DNA of 64,000 nt from Pseudoips prasinana (GCA_951640165.1 OX621250.1:9548001-9612000), one strand, 5' to 3'. Positions 9,828 to 21,748 are shown, counted from the stretch's first letter. Notes: generated from the letters alone by a model not told the origin. Numbers and translations: made by a program.

Positions 9828-10078
9828 TAATATCCTGGGACATTACTTACACATGGCCATCTGATCCCAAACTAAGCAGAGCTTGTACTATGGAAACCAG
9901 ATAAGTGATATACTACATGTAATACTTTTCTTTTGTAAATACATACTTATATAAATAATTGCACCCAGACTCAGGACAAACATGTTCATGCACACAAATA
10001 TCTGGCCTGGGTGGGAATCGAACCCACGACCTCTGGTGTGAAAAGAAAGCATTTGCCAAACACGCCAACAGGCTCGTC
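9828..10078 (-). repeat. tRNA-derived SINE, family S3
   Basis: Contains the B-box complement GGGAATCGAACCCACGACCT, the body complement GCACCCAGACTCAGGACAAA, and the tail complement AATATCCTGGGACATTA. The head ends in CACGCCAACAGG. Same family as 42483. Confidence 0.88.
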
Positions 10079-10079
10079 G

Positions 10080-10703
10080 ATTATTAATCTAATAACAAAA
10101 GGTTACGCAAAATGTAATTGCTTGCATGATGATAACTGCTGAAAGCACAATTAAAACAGCTTCTTTCCTTACAGATCCATTAACAACGTACCTGGCCAAA
10201 TTTCGGTTACGGCTTCTAATTTCAACATATTTGGTCCACGAATGTCTGCCCCATAACCTTGCAGACTCTAATCTGCTAAAAGGCTTTTTTCTTGGCAGAA
10301 AAAACTTTTAATACGTTTTGGTCTGGTACTTTTTATCTGGAGTTGAACATGCTGCCCGAAATCAATTACATAATATTACATAATACCTATTTAGGTGAAT
10401 TTAATTATTATTGTTATAAATCAAATTTGAAGTCTTTTCAATTTAATTAAAGTCCTAGATTGTAATCGTATCGTATCACATCGATAGCCTCCATACAGGC
10501 ATTGCCTAGTGAGACTATCACTGTATAAACTACTTGTAAAAACTGGACTGCTAATAAATTATATTTTATTTTATCTTTAATACCAACAAAAATTAAATAA
10601 TCAATTTTTAAGTAGGTAAAAGACCGGAACTTCCTACAAAACAAAATAATAACTTCGTTGACTTTAGCCTGATGCGTAGACTTTGTAGACAATATAATAA
10701 TAC
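10080..10703. other. Unassigned AT-rich sequence
   Basis: No gene or repeat recognised apart from short incidental open frames. Confidence 0.5.
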
Positions 10704-10889
10704 TAACTATGCCCCGCGGTTTTACCCGCGTTATACTTTATAAATCTAATGCCTATATCTATCTTTATGTCTATGTGATAATCCAGGCTGTCAGCTAACT
10801 CCGTACGAAATTCTATTAAAAAGCTGTTTAGACGTGAAGAAGTAACAAACATACACACTCACAAACTTTCGCCTTTATAATATTAGTGT
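10704..10889 (-). mobile_element. Helitron-like element
   Basis: Minus-strand reading starts ACTAATATTATAAAGGCGAA, contains ACTTCTTCACGTCTAAACAG, and ends in the AACGCGGGTAAAACCGCGGG hairpin and a decayed CATAGTTAG terminus. Most similar to 16806-16975. Confidence 0.75.
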
Positions 10890-12520
10890 GATAAGTAGTC
10901 CTACCAGCATAGACATTGCGGCTGCGTCGGCCAATCTGAACAGAGATTAGCAATGAGCAGCATATTGTATAGTGGAGGAGTGTGTCCGCACACACTCTAT
11001 TCTAACCGTTCCTCTAATAATCCGATCTGCTGCGAGTCTTTAGCATCAACTCTAACTTTGTACATTTAAGCCGTAAATATGTCCGTAGTTATCAGTCAAA
11101 CACCAGATGAAATTTCCAGTTCATTAATAATTAACGAAGAAAAAGAGTAACTATCAAACTTCGCCCGAAGCCCGGCGGATGTGGTTTTATAACTCACAAT
11201 TTTTCCGTCCTTAATCCTTCACGAAGCTCATTTAGCCGAGTTTTAATCTCAATCTCACCTCATTACCGGATCCCGAATACTCGGAATAGCCAATTTCGCC
11301 ATTAATTACAAGCGGAGGCTCCCTTACCCTTCCTTTTTCGAGTAAAAATAAATTATAACTCATTTATCGTTACGGTGGAGTCGCGGGCGACGGAGGCATT
11401 GAAATGAATAGCTGTCACGTTGCCGCACACAGAGTAACGTGAATCGTGAACGTGACGTTAACGTGTACGGGGGAGGCCACGCCCAACGACTGCGCACTCC
11501 ACACACGCCCATGTGACACACGCGTCACTTAACTGGGGCACATATATGTTCACACGAGCGGTGGGCGTGCGCGCGGGTAGGCGTGGCGACTCACATGTGT
11601 CAGTACATGGGTCGAGATAGGCTCATGTTCAAAGGGAAAGAGCCGATCGTGTTCGAGTGTTGACTACTACGTGGCCTCATATGTCACGCCCGGCCAGCTC
11701 CAAACTTACCGACCAATCCACCACATGTCACTACACAAAACTCTCTGAAGGAAATAGTAATAAACGCCGTCGGCGAGCGGCGCTCGAAATTAAACAGACG
11801 GGTGGCAGAAAAAAAGAAAATAATATTCCCACCTGCGTCCGCAATTATCGGCGCAAACCGCGGAAAATTGCGAGGCGAACGCCAAACTGACACTCGTGGA
11901 ACTTCCTCAAAATAAAACTTTGGAAAAGTTCAACCGGAAAAGAAAGAAAACGCGAAAATAAAAAAGCCATTGACTCCGCAGACCGGCCCCAAAGTTTTAG
12001 ACGCCTTTTTAAACATTCCCGCGGATGAAATCACGACCGGAGGGATTTTTTTATCGCCAGAAGGATTTTCAGTGCTCGTTCCTGTCAACTAATTAGAGTT
12101 TGCTTTCGAAAATAAAATTAAATGCAAATACTGACGTTATCAGAATGACACTTGAGTTGCGTCATAGTAATTGGACTCCAGAAGCGGGCAGGCGGATTCG
12201 TTTCCCAGACAGAGTACCCACGGGGAGCTCCGACGCTTGTACATATTGAAAAGGTACAAATAGTAAGAGGAGCTTGCAGCGTAGCGAGCATAAGAAACAA
12301 TATGGCAGAGAGTAACGTCGGATCAATAATATATAGGCTAAGAAAACGAGCACAGAGCAGCAAAGAGTCCGAGGCACCCGTACATAGGCGAGAGCGAAAA
12401 CAAATCAGTGCCGGGAGGCGAAAATTGAGCACGTACCCGTTCCGGCTAATTTTATTTTGCAATTACACCCCCCTCCTTCTTTCTACGACCTCACCCCCTA
12501 CGCTTCGCTAATACAACATT
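10890..12520. other. GC-richer, apparently unique island; candidate regulatory DNA
   Basis: From about 11,160 to 12,500 the base composition is visibly richer in C and G than the surroundings and none of the window's repeat families occur. It holds GC-box-like runs (GGTGGGCGTGCGCGCGGGTA near 11560), several ACGTGA/CACGT motifs at 11445-11475 and CATGTG/CACATG motifs. Open frames occur on both strands in several frames (for example 12118-12462 minus and 12152-12511 plus) but overlap each other and show no domain, as expected where stop codons are rare. No splice-bounded exon can be supported. It may be an enhancer or promoter region, or simply old unique sequence. Confidence 0.35.
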
Positions 12521-12524
12521 CTTG

Positions 12525-15500
12525 ACGACAGCCAGTTTTTGGGACAGAGGCTGTGGTGGGAACCTTACGATAAAATTATACTGGAAAAGTATTATGTAGG
12601 AATACTGGCTAAGTATAAGTAGCAAATATACAGTTCGGTATTAAAATGTATTAGATGTGCCTTTAATACGCCCCGTTGGAGCCAGTGGATATAAAGTACG
12701 TTGTGTCTAATATAAAAACGGAAGCGGTTTTATTTTATCACAACAAAATCATTGGTTCTAGTAGGAATACATATTATTATAATATATTAAGAGGCGTATA
12801 TTAAAGACAAACTAGTTAAACAATAGCGTTGGCATGATTGCAGCTTAAAGTTTAAGTGGAATCCAGCTAGTAAGATCCATAATTATGTACATCAAAAAAA
12901 ATCATCGCAGTATTGATTTAGATATAAGATATAAGATCTGATTAAAGTATATTCTTTGCATCTGATTACTATAATAAAATTATATTCAATATGGTTCAAT
13001 CTTTGCCGAAATTAAAAATAATTTATTAATGTCAACCAAATTAAAACATTTTCAATTTTTTATTCACATAATACCCTAGTTTTTATCCTACCTTCAGATT
13101 TAAAAACAAATTGGGGTATCGTAAAAACATAAATGGCTTTATATATTAGTTTAGGTGGTATACATTTACTTTCTTATCTTCTATATAAGGCGTTGATTGA
13201 TGAATGAGTCAAAGAGTAAACAGTCTACTTACTCAAATAATGGACTAACAGACTTTTTTAATTGTTGATGATTAATCAAATATTATTTTATATTAAGGTA
13301 CTAATTTATACTTAGCAACAACTTCAAATTGTAATGTTAACTTCTTCTTTTTCTATTACAAAAAAATTATTTACTCTTTGAAATTAAGAATGATTAAATA
13401 TCTGTGTGGGATAATTATTTTATTTGTTATTTAGTCTTTGTAGTAGTTGCTTCTGTGTTGCGTCAATATCTTACAAAACAGACATATGCATATTATATGA
13501 CTATTACATATTAATTTATTCTGATATGTCTGTATGTCTTTTGTTTCTGTTTCAGTTCGCTCATCTTAAATGAAACTAAACGGTTTTTAATATAGTTTTC
13601 ATCGATCGACAGCTTGGCAATATTATAGACACGTAAAGTTTTAGTAGTAAATCTTTTTCTGATATAAGAACTACAAAAATTATAAGAATTTATGATATAG
13701 TATAGAAATAATGTGATGGATGGGTACAGCCATACCATACAAAGTTTCCATGGGGTTACCGGAAATAAAATAAATTCGGTATAACCTAATATGTCTATGG
13801 CACAAATTTCAAATTAATGTCATCTCAACTACGTGAGTCGCCAATAAAATGTTCTGTTTTCAAAATAAAGATAGTTTTCTTCGAGTATTAGCTGAATAAT
13901 ACGATTAAATTCTAAATTCAATTTAAGCGGTCGAGTGAGAGAGGATATAAAATACTTATAAGTACAAATAGTACGAGTTTGATATACAATTACGAATGAG
14001 TATGCACATCCTACAAAGTTTCCATGTCAGTGTGGACATGACAATTCTGTGTAGCCAAATATGTATGTGTATGGCACATAATTCTCAGTACGTCAACATA
14101 CCATATGAGCGGTGAATGAATGCTTTGATTAAAAATGTTGACTGATTCAACTTTAAAATAAATTAAAAGCGGGTAAGCGCTTTAGTCATAGAATACTTAA
14201 AAGTTTTTCTTTTACCTTCGCCTCACAAAAAAATCTAGATAAAAAAAAATCAATTTTTCATTAAAATGATAATGATATACCTCCGAAATACTCATTAAAA
14301 ATCTAGAGGAAATTCTCAATCTACGCATACAAAGTCTCTGTCCGCTATTACTCTACACCCCCTCTGTAAAAAGCTTGTAAGAAGGCGGCGGACCCCGCGG
14401 GTGACTATCGCCTCCACAACCCTTTCGCTTTTAGCCCCCACTGGACAGGGTGATGTTAATATAATAGAAAAGAAAATAATTGTTGAAAAATTTGAGTTGA
14501 AACATCATTGAATTTATTGGTGTTGATGGGTGTAAAATTGCGAAGTATTAAGTAATTAAAAGGCGAAAGATGTCTTGGGAAGATTAAAAAAATTATAAAT
14601 ATACAAGCAGATATAGTTTTCAACAAAAAAGCTGGTATTTTATTTGAAAGTATTTTAGTTAATTCATTTATCCATTAATATTATAATATTTCATGGATAT
14701 GGACTTATATCATTTTGATAATATAGTGATAGATAAACGTTTTGTTATTATTACAAAAAAATATCTCCATTTTGTGACTTAAGTCTATGTATAGTTGAAC
14801 AGGAGCGTAGGTATTAGTTATGTTTTGATTATTTAAAATTTATTTCCCATTATGTAATTATAAGAAAATAAAATCCTTGTTGGCAAGTTACGTAGAACAC
14901 ACCCCATCTTGTTTTTTTTTCTCTTGAGAGGTTTCCTTAATTGAAATGTGCTCAATGTTTGGTTTACGTGTTTTTTTATACGCATAGATACATAATTTTT
15001 ATATATAAATGCCTACTTTAAGTCAATAATACATTGATAATTATACAGACGTAGAATCTAAAATTTGCATTTAGAAGGTAAATATGGCTTACTGTAGTTC
15101 ATTAAATAATATTTAAAAAATACCATCTTAAAGGATTTAACACTACGAATAAAATGAGATCCCCGTTTAATATTTTATTTGATACAGCTCACTGATCAAT
15201 AGCGAGACTGACAGTGGAGGCTTAGTAATAAATAGCTAATTATTATGTTTGTACCCTTTGGGTTCAGGTGTTTTTTACTTTTAAGTTACAGACCCCTTAT
15301 AATCTTCTTTGTTTAATTCTCAAGATAAAAATGATACGTAATTACGTTGCCCAGAGCAGATAAAACTGCCTTCTAATTACAATATCTACTTTTTGAAAAG
15401 CACATTATTATAAACGCCATAAATACTAAATATTACATTATAATAATCTCGCCATGGACCAGTTCCGTGTTCTTCCCGTCTAATCTAAAAGCCTCATATA

Positions 15501-15638
15501 CACTTAACAGTTTCCATTATTTACACAAATATTATTCATTGCACACAACTTACTACCTCAAAACAAGTTCAATATGCACTTTCATTCCAGCAGACTTTCT
15601 CTATAATACCTAACACTTGTCACCTGTGTTACTGCAAC
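12525..15638. other. Long AT-rich unique stretch
   Basis: About 3.1 kb without a recognisable gene or named repeat. Two degenerate similar segments, about 13731-13960 and 13998-14210, share TACAAAGTTTCCATG, TATGGCACA and AATACTT-AAG motifs in the same order, suggesting an old tandem duplication with a period near 265 bases. A GC-richer patch occurs at 14380-14440. Confidence 0.4.
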
Positions 15639-15780
15639 ATCGATAGTTTAATCGATCGGTAAAAGTACTTTATCGATATCAGTCGATATAACTCTGTGGC
15701 ATAATGTAATAGGAACGAGGTGGTTATGTGGTACGCATAGTGATTGACTGTTCAATTATAGAAGCGTTTATTTATCGATA
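15639..15780. promoter_or_regulatory. Cluster of CGAT/TATCGATA (DRE-like) motifs
   Basis: Perfect TATCGATA octamers occur at 15671-15678 and 15773-15780, with further ATCGATAG (15639), ATCGATCG (15651) and GTCGATAT (15682) sites. In Drosophila TATCGATA is the DREF/BEAF-32 site at promoters and domain boundaries; use in this species is inference. No adjacent exon is visible. Confidence 0.3.
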
Positions 15781-15927
15781 TTAATATCAATTATGTATTT
15801 AATTGATGGTTTTGAATATTGAGTACGTGGATGTTTGCTGTTTGGTTTGAACTGGCACTGCGAATACAGTTGTACTAGAAAGTCAACTCGAACTAACTCG
15901 AATTTCGTCGTATTATATATATATTCA

Positions 15928-16152
15928 TTACATTATTGACGCTGCTTTTCACGCTGCAGGTCGTGGGTTCGATTCCCACCCAGGACAAATATTTGTGTGC
16001 ATGAATATGTCTGTTTGTCCTGAGTCTGGGTGTAATTATCTATATAAAAATAAAAGTAGTATATGTAGTATATCAGTTATCTGGTTTCCATAGTACAAGC
16101 TTTGCTTAGTTTGGGATCAGATGGCCGTGTGTGAATAATGTCCTAAGATATA
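15928..16152 (+). repeat. tRNA-derived SINE, family S3 (head damaged)
   Basis: B box GTGGGTTCGATTCCCACC, body TGAGTCTGGGTGTAATTATC, CCATAGTACAAGCTTTGCTT and tail ATGTCCTAAGATAT. The A-box part of the head is lost. Confidence 0.85.
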
Positions 16153-16249
16153 TATTTTAGTATATTATTATTCATTTAATATTGGATGGAAGAGAGGGTG
16201 AGCACTATAGTAGCTTGCGTAGTTAGCAAAGATTAGGATGGGTATCCAA

Positions 16250-16310
16250 TGTGATCACTTACCATCAGGTGAACTCCTTGCTCGTTTGTCGCCTTATGCC
16301 ATAAAAAAAA
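16250..16310 (-). repeat. Fold-back element terminal fragment
   Basis: GTGATCACTTACCATCAGGT and TGCTCGTTTGTCGCC match the outer arm of the fold-back at 30909-31427. Confidence 0.7.
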
Positions 16311-16416
16311 TATCTGTCGTAACTTAAATGATTCAAAACTTCCCAATAAAAAATAATAAATAAATGAAATAGATAGATAATAACTATTACTGTGACCAAT
16401 AAGTAGTTGTTACTTA

Positions 16417-16640
16417 AAAAACCGCTTGTAAATAGTCAGAACATGTTTGTAGTAATATAGTTAAGTACACATAATTATTTCTAGGTACGCCTACTTAGAT
16501 ATTGAGGTACACAGATTTTATGCAAACATTTAGATATAACAAACACATTTAGATGTAACATTTAATTTATGATTTTCTTTTTTAGTTATTTAGCTAGCTT
16601 ATATTAAGATATTGTCAAGCTAATAGGTTGTTCTAACACT
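16417..16640 (+). repeat. Family F repeat, degenerate copy
   Basis: CGCTTGTAAATAGTCAGAAC, ATGTTTGTAGTAATATAG and the later TTAGCTAGCTTATATTAAGA match the arms at 47462 and 51755, with more substitutions. Confidence 0.6.
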
Positions 16641-16805
16641 GAGTATTTTGGTATTGCCGATCTACTTATAGGAATAATACTATGGAATTTTTGTTTTGAT
16701 ATTGTGTGTTTAAAAAATAAATCTATCTCAAAATATATATTACTTCAGCTATTTTGCTCTACATGTAATACAAAGTTTTAGCCGTCATAAAACGTCGCGT
16801 AAAAT

Positions 16806-16975
16806 ACTACTAATCGCGTAAAAATACTATAAAGGCGAATGTTTGTTACTTCTTCACGTCTAAACGGCTGGAGCAATTTTCATAAAATTTGGTGTGGTTA
16901 GCTGGCACCCTGGATTAACACATATGCTATACTTTATAAACTTTAATGTGGGTAAAACCGCGGGACACAGATAGT
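16806..16975 (+). mobile_element. Helitron-like element
   Basis: AAGGCGAATGTTTGTTACTT, CACGTCTAAACGGCTGGAGC, GATTAACACATATGC, then GTGGGTAAAACCGCGGGACA and CAGATAGT in place of CAGCTAGT. Same subfamily as 10704. Confidence 0.75.
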
Positions 16976-16979
16976 CACT

Positions 16980-18690
16980 CATAAATCTACTAAATTCTAA
17001 AAATCATTTACGTAATACTTGAGAAGCTACAAAAGAATTTCCATGCAAGAATGCTAAAATTTCCATCAGATTATACGCTAAAGCCAACACCAATTCAGTC
17101 ACACCCTGTACTTGTTAAGCCGCTCGCATTTCTTCGACGCTTCTTAAAGTGTTTTACATACAACGAGCTGTCTGTGTGCGTTCGGTAAATACTTACGCAT
17201 CGATGTGTGAGTCGCTACGCATTTTTGCCCACCCCTCCCCTCGAAGAAAAATACCTTACCCCTTTTTCCACCCTTTGATGTACCGGTGGGCCCTGGTAAA
17301 GAAGATATGAGACTTTTTCAAAATGCTTAATTTAAATGAGACGGTCGGGACGACTCAATGAGAATATTCCTTAATTTAAATACTATCTTGAGGGCGAAAG
17401 GGTACATTTTAATTGGTATTGAATTTCGATTGGAGACTTTGGCGACTTGCGCTTGTTTTTTTAAGACTTTCTCAGTGTAATGAGCGCGTGGGAATTTGTC
17501 AGAAGATCGATTGTCAACTGTTGTTTTATTTTTTGTTCGGGAATTATTGGCATTTTGCAGAGTAAAATGTTTTATGGTAAGTTGAACATCAATACTAATG
17601 TTTCTTACATTAAAAAGCATTAGCAATGTTTATTACAAAGCTTTGGTTACTCTAGTTTCTGAAAGGATTCAGTATTTTGGAAATACCTTTTCATAATAAA
17701 TTTTGTTATTAACTCCGTTCTCTATACGATTCAACGAATTTAAATATAATTTGTAGGAATAAAGCAGTAGTTATTTAGCTTTAGGAAACCAAACATATTG
17801 TTTATATACCCACTTTTTGTGAGATAATACATGTTATGTATTTTACTAGACAGCCAGTAAACTACGGTATAAATTCTGAAATGCCCTATAATAATAATAA
17901 TAAATTTATTTTCAATCAGATAACAAGGATCCATTTTGTTAGTAAAACATAAATCTTAAAAATTATGTTAGTATCTACAATATAATTTTACATTCACAAC
18001 TCTAACAGCAATGGCTTCCTGCGTGAGTCAGGGTATCAAGCTGCACATGCAGACCGATCCAGTGACTGACGTAAGGGCAATCTAGCCTTTTCTTGAAATC
18101 TTTTTTAAAAATATATAAACTGATAACACTTTAGTAACATAACTTTTTATTTGAAATAATCAGAATCGGGACAGTTATTAATAACTAAAGATTACTATCT
18201 CATCCATCTCATCTCATCCCAGGCTAAGTGCCAAGAGTAAGTATGATTTTTAATAGTCGACGCCTTTTAAGCTTACGGTCAGATTTCCAGAAATTGTTAT
18301 GTCTGAATCCATGTGCATTTTTTTAAATTATATTATACATTAAGGAAGAACAACATCACTTAAAATCAGTTATAAAAACTAACAATAGTAATTGAAGGCC
18401 AATCACAGGTCTCCACGAATAGACAGTGGTACATGTAATATATATGTGATCAGCTTAAATTAACTTATTTTCTAAGTGTTAAATTGAGAGAATAAAATCT
18501 AGACTGTGTTCTTGTTTCACTGTTTCAGTTTTATAGATAAAATATGTCAAAATTAAACTTTTAGGTAAGTCTATTTACTATCCTAAACATCTTTAAAAAA
18601 AGCCATCAAGAATATAAAATCGTAATTGGCAATGGCAAAGTAAATAACTTGGAACGCCTTTAAATCAATTATTATCAAATATGTTTTATA
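16980..18690. other. AT-rich unique stretch
   Basis: No repeat family and no supported gene. Open frames at 17327-17626 and 17740-17934 on the minus strand have no recognisable motifs. Confidence 0.45.
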
Positions 18691-18694
18691 GTAG

Positions 18695-18960
18695 CCTTGT
18701 GGTTCGCGGACCAGAAAGAATACTAGACCTACCCCATTTGATCCCATGGGTGTCGTAAAAGGCGACTAAGGGATACAGCAGGTAGTCGGGCAGCAATGTC
18801 ACCTGTGTACTAGCTGCCACCTAATTGCGGTCGCCAACTCGCATGCCAAGCGCGGTGACTACAGCAAATAACTCAAATGGCAACGTCATGGAAACCTTTA
18901 CGGGAGGCCTATGTCTGGCAGTGGATGATACCAGGCTGACATTCTCTGACCAAATCGGAT
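18695..18960 (+). repeat. Dispersed repeat T (LINE-tail type)
   Basis: CGGACCAGAAAGAATACTAG, CCATGGGTGTCGTAAAAGGC, GACTAAGGGATACAGCAGGT, GTCGCCAACTCGCATGCC and a GGCAGTGGATG ending. Two further copies at 26745 and 28972. It directly precedes an RTE fragment. Confidence 0.75.
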
Positions 18961-19021
18961 ATGGTTTCAAGAAAGGTCAGAATTACTCTCAGCCAGCGAG
19001 CATGAGGAATATAATGACAGT

Positions 19022-19352
19022 AAACGAGGCATCGAATCAGTAATGCTGAGATCCGCGGGCGAACCAAAGTAACCGACATAGCCCAAAGAATTGCCAAACT
19101 GAAGTGGCAGTGGGCAGGGCACATAGCTCGTAGAACTGACGGCCGATGGGGCAGAAAGGTTCTCGAGTGGCGACCACGAACCGGAAGACGCAGCGTGGGC
19201 AGGCCTCCTACACGGTGGACCGACGATCTTGTGCGGGTCGCGGGAAGCCGCTGGATGCGAGCAACGCAGGACCGGCTATTGTGGAGATCCTTGGGGGAGG
19301 CCTTTGTCCAGCAGTGGACGTCTTTCGGCTGATATGATGATGATGATGGAAC
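19022..19352 (+). pseudogene. RTE-clade LINE, 5'-truncated ORF2 C-terminus
   Basis: One open frame to TGA near 19333-19335 encodes RTKVTDIAQRIAKLKWQWAG, HIARRTDGRWGRK, RTGRRSVGRPPTRWTDD and FVQQWTSFG, a C-terminal signature common in RTE-type LINEs. The element ends in (GAT)n just after the stop, as RTE tails do. It keeps its coding frame but lacks endonuclease and catalytic RT, so it is a dead insertion. Confidence 0.78.
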
Positions 19353-19354
19353 GA

Positions 19355-19914
19355 GGCAAGTGAAGTGTGCAAAGATCGTGACAAATGGAAATGTGCCTAC
19401 CCCTGTAGGTAGAGAGAAAGTTCCATTGGGAAACAGGTTTATAGCCAAGATTGACTATGCTGAACATAGTAAACTAAAATAAATCCTAATTAGTCAGAAT
19501 ATTTTGAAAAGAAGACTTGACTAAGTAGCCATATTACTTCCTCTGGCCTAGCGTTGAAAATTTCAAAATTATGCGCTTTATAATGATGATGATGATGTTT
19601 TATGGTATCAAGTCTTAAACGTAAGAAAACAAACCAACAGTTCGGCCCTTGCAACAATGCCAGTGAGGGCAGCATTAAGCATATTTAGCAGCTATAATTA
19701 TCCATTTAACAAACAAAGAACAGGTTTATTTCTTAATGGAAACCGTTTTAAAGTAAACTTATATAGACCCGTTCTGACAGCGTTCTCTATTGAATAAATA
19801 AAGATGGGCTTACAAATGATGAAAAAATCACGTAAAATATCTTTAAAATAATCAACTGCCGAATTGATTACCATATTCTTCTTAAATGATCTCCGAAAAT
19901 CCTGAACCTTACAT
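19355..19914. other. Mostly unassigned, with a weak LINE-tail remnant
   Basis: GATCGTGACAAATGGAAATG and GTTCCATTGGGAAACAGG near 19372-19440 resemble the small nested insertion at 31858-31934. The rest is not recognised. Confidence 0.35.
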
Positions 19915-20295
19915 CACTAAAAGATCGCAGGGAACGTGGGGATCTAAATGACACGAAGATCCTAAATGGGCATTATGACATAGAAGATAGTAGAAGGCTT
20001 CGATAAACTATTCCTACGCAGTGATAATTCCCATTTACGAGGACATTATCTTAAATTGTGTACCACTTTATCTCACAACAACTCTCAAAAACACTTTTTA
20101 AACAACAGAACAGTCAAAGCGAGTTTATTCCAACCTCCCAAAAAAGGAAATCTCAGCCCAAAATGTGAATCAATTCAAAAATAGACTCGACAAATATCTT
20201 AGCTGCAATAGAAACTAGTGGAGAAGAGCTGGATACAGGCACTTACCAGTTGAATCAACTGCTTGCCTGTTCACTAATAATAACAATAATAAAAA
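19915..20295 (+). pseudogene. LINE ORF2 C-terminal remnant, frameshifted
   Basis: Across frames it reads RRERGDLNDTK, RGHYLKLCTTLSHNN, NNRTVKAS and then, in another frame, VNQFKNRLDKYLSCNRN stop. The order (RGH.LKL, RTV..., then VN.FKNRLDKYL) is that of the extreme C-terminus of jockey/CR1-like LINEs. At least one frameshift separates the halves. The tail is an (AATA/ATA)n tract near 20273-20296. Confidence 0.55.
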
Positions 20296-20327
20296 TGTTA
20301 TGTTGTTTCAAATGTTGTGTGGTTACG

Positions 20328-20566
20328 TCTCATCAGAATATCATCACCCCATCTCATCCTGTGGGAAGCGTAGAAGTCGACCCGAGGGAGTATCTACCAG
20401 AAGACGGGCAGCAGCTTCCTTCTGAGTACTATGACCACCTTCTTGCGATCGCCAACGCGTCTGCCAACCGTGGCGATTATGGAATTTCGCCCCAAGATGA
20501 TTATTGAAAGAGGCTAGTCCAGCTGGCAGTGGACTTATTTCTGCTGTAATGATAATGATGATTTTT
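20328..20566 (+). repeat. LINE-tail repeat R, copy 1
   Basis: CATCACCCCATCTCATCCTG, GTAGAAGTCGACCCGAGGGA, GCGATCGCCAACGCG, GGCAGTGGACTTATTT and a TGATGATG tail. It is close to 63666-63898; more divergent copies are at 22578, 36411 and 38405. The open frame inside it (20250-20507) follows from the repeat and is not a gene. Confidence 0.75.
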
Positions 20567-20837
20567 GTCAAGTCGATTGCAAATGGACCGTAAATTTAAG
20601 GGCTTGATAATAATATATACACTTGTAACTAAGCAATGTGAAAGCAAGATAAGTTTAATAATAAGTTTATTTGCAATTAAATATATTATTAAGCGTGGTC
20701 TAGTCCTCGCACTAAAATTCCCTGAGTTGCGAGGGCTGGGTTCTTCCTATTTCGGTTTAAACTTAGATGAACACGTTATTATACTTACCTTATCTATATC
20801 TTCTAATATAATAAAGAAGAAAGATTTGTATCTTGAC

Positions 20838-21048
20838 TGCACGTGTGGCGCAGCGGCTATGACAGTCGCCTCGCCACTTCGTGTCGCGGGTCCGAGTCCC
20901 GCGCCGGACAACTATTTGTGTGACCCATAAATAGTTGTTCTGAGTCGGGATGTAATTTGTGTCCGTCTATTATATGTTAGTAAAGTACCCCGCGATACAG
21001 GGATTACATTTTCTAATGCGGGCGTTGTCTTTTAAAAAATAAAAAAAT
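20838..21048 (+). repeat. tRNA-derived SINE, family S1, full-length
   Basis: GTGGCGCAGCGGCTATGACA head, B box GGTCCGAGTCCCG, then GACAACTATTTGTGTGACCC, TCTGAGTCGGGATGTAATTT and terminal TGCGGGCGTTGTCTTTT. Confidence 0.85.
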
Positions 21049-21077
21049 AACTTGTGTGTACTTATGTACACGCGTTA

Positions 21078-21331
21078 GAAGTTATACTTCTTAATATACA
21101 ACTTGAACATAGTTATCAATTTTCATACCACCTAGAACTAACTTCATGCTGTTATTTTTACGATGATACAGCATGAAGCATCAAAAAATTTACGATGCGC
21201 GCGCTCCTGCGCGCGCATCGTAAATTTTTTGATGCTTCATGCTGTTAAATTTTTTGATGTCGGTGTGCGCGCGCATCGTAAAAATTCACTCTCATCATTT
21301 TTCTCCATCGCGCCAAAAGAAGTATAACTTC
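21078..21331. mobile_element. MITE with 14-bp termini and a 37-bp perfect internal hairpin
   Basis: Terminal inverted repeats GAAGTTATACTTCT (21078-21091) and AGAAGTATAACTTC (21318-21331) are exact. Inside, 21168-21204 and 21209-21245 form a perfect 37-bp hairpin with a 4-base loop whose tip is alternating GC (GCGCGCGC TCCT GCGCGCGC). A further inverted pair ATTTTTACGATG/CATCGTAAAAAT lies between them and the termini. No coding capacity. Confidence 0.8.
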
Positions 21332-21339
21332 AATAAAAT

Positions 21340-21745
21340 AAATAAAAGTATGTTTGTAACGAAATGCCTCAATAAGTACTTGAAACAGATTATCACAGAT
21401 TAATTGCAAGAAAAATATAAGGATCCCTACTAAAACTATAACAATGTAAATAATGATGTAAAAAGAAAGCCTATAAAATATCTTTCATCGCATGCGCTGC
21501 AAAAACTATTGATGATAGAACAAAAATATGTTCCACAATATTACTGAATTTTGATTGACTGTAGACTGTATAGTAATAGTAGTAGGCATATAATTTAACT
21601 AATTATTATTAGTGTACCTATACTCTAAACGTCAGTGAAATGTTTAAAAAAATTACCTGTTGATGTCATTTATTCTGTTATTATTTTGTTTTCAATCATC
21701 AATTCTCGTACCCTAAGGGAGCCAGCGATACACTATTGCTAAATA
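21340..21745. other. Unassigned AT-rich sequence
   Basis: Nothing recognised. Confidence 0.5.
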
Positions 21746-21748
21746 ATA

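Noticed and set aside
12118..12511. Overlapping ORFs of 71 to 119 codons on both strands
   Set aside because: They overlap in several frames in GC-richer DNA, lack domains and show no splice or start context.
18909..19448. 179-codon minus-strand ORF
   Set aside because: It is antisense to repeat T and the RTE C-terminal frame on the plus strand.
20250..20507. 85-codon plus-strand ORF with protein-like composition
   Set aside because: It coincides with repeat R, whose other copies do not keep the frame.
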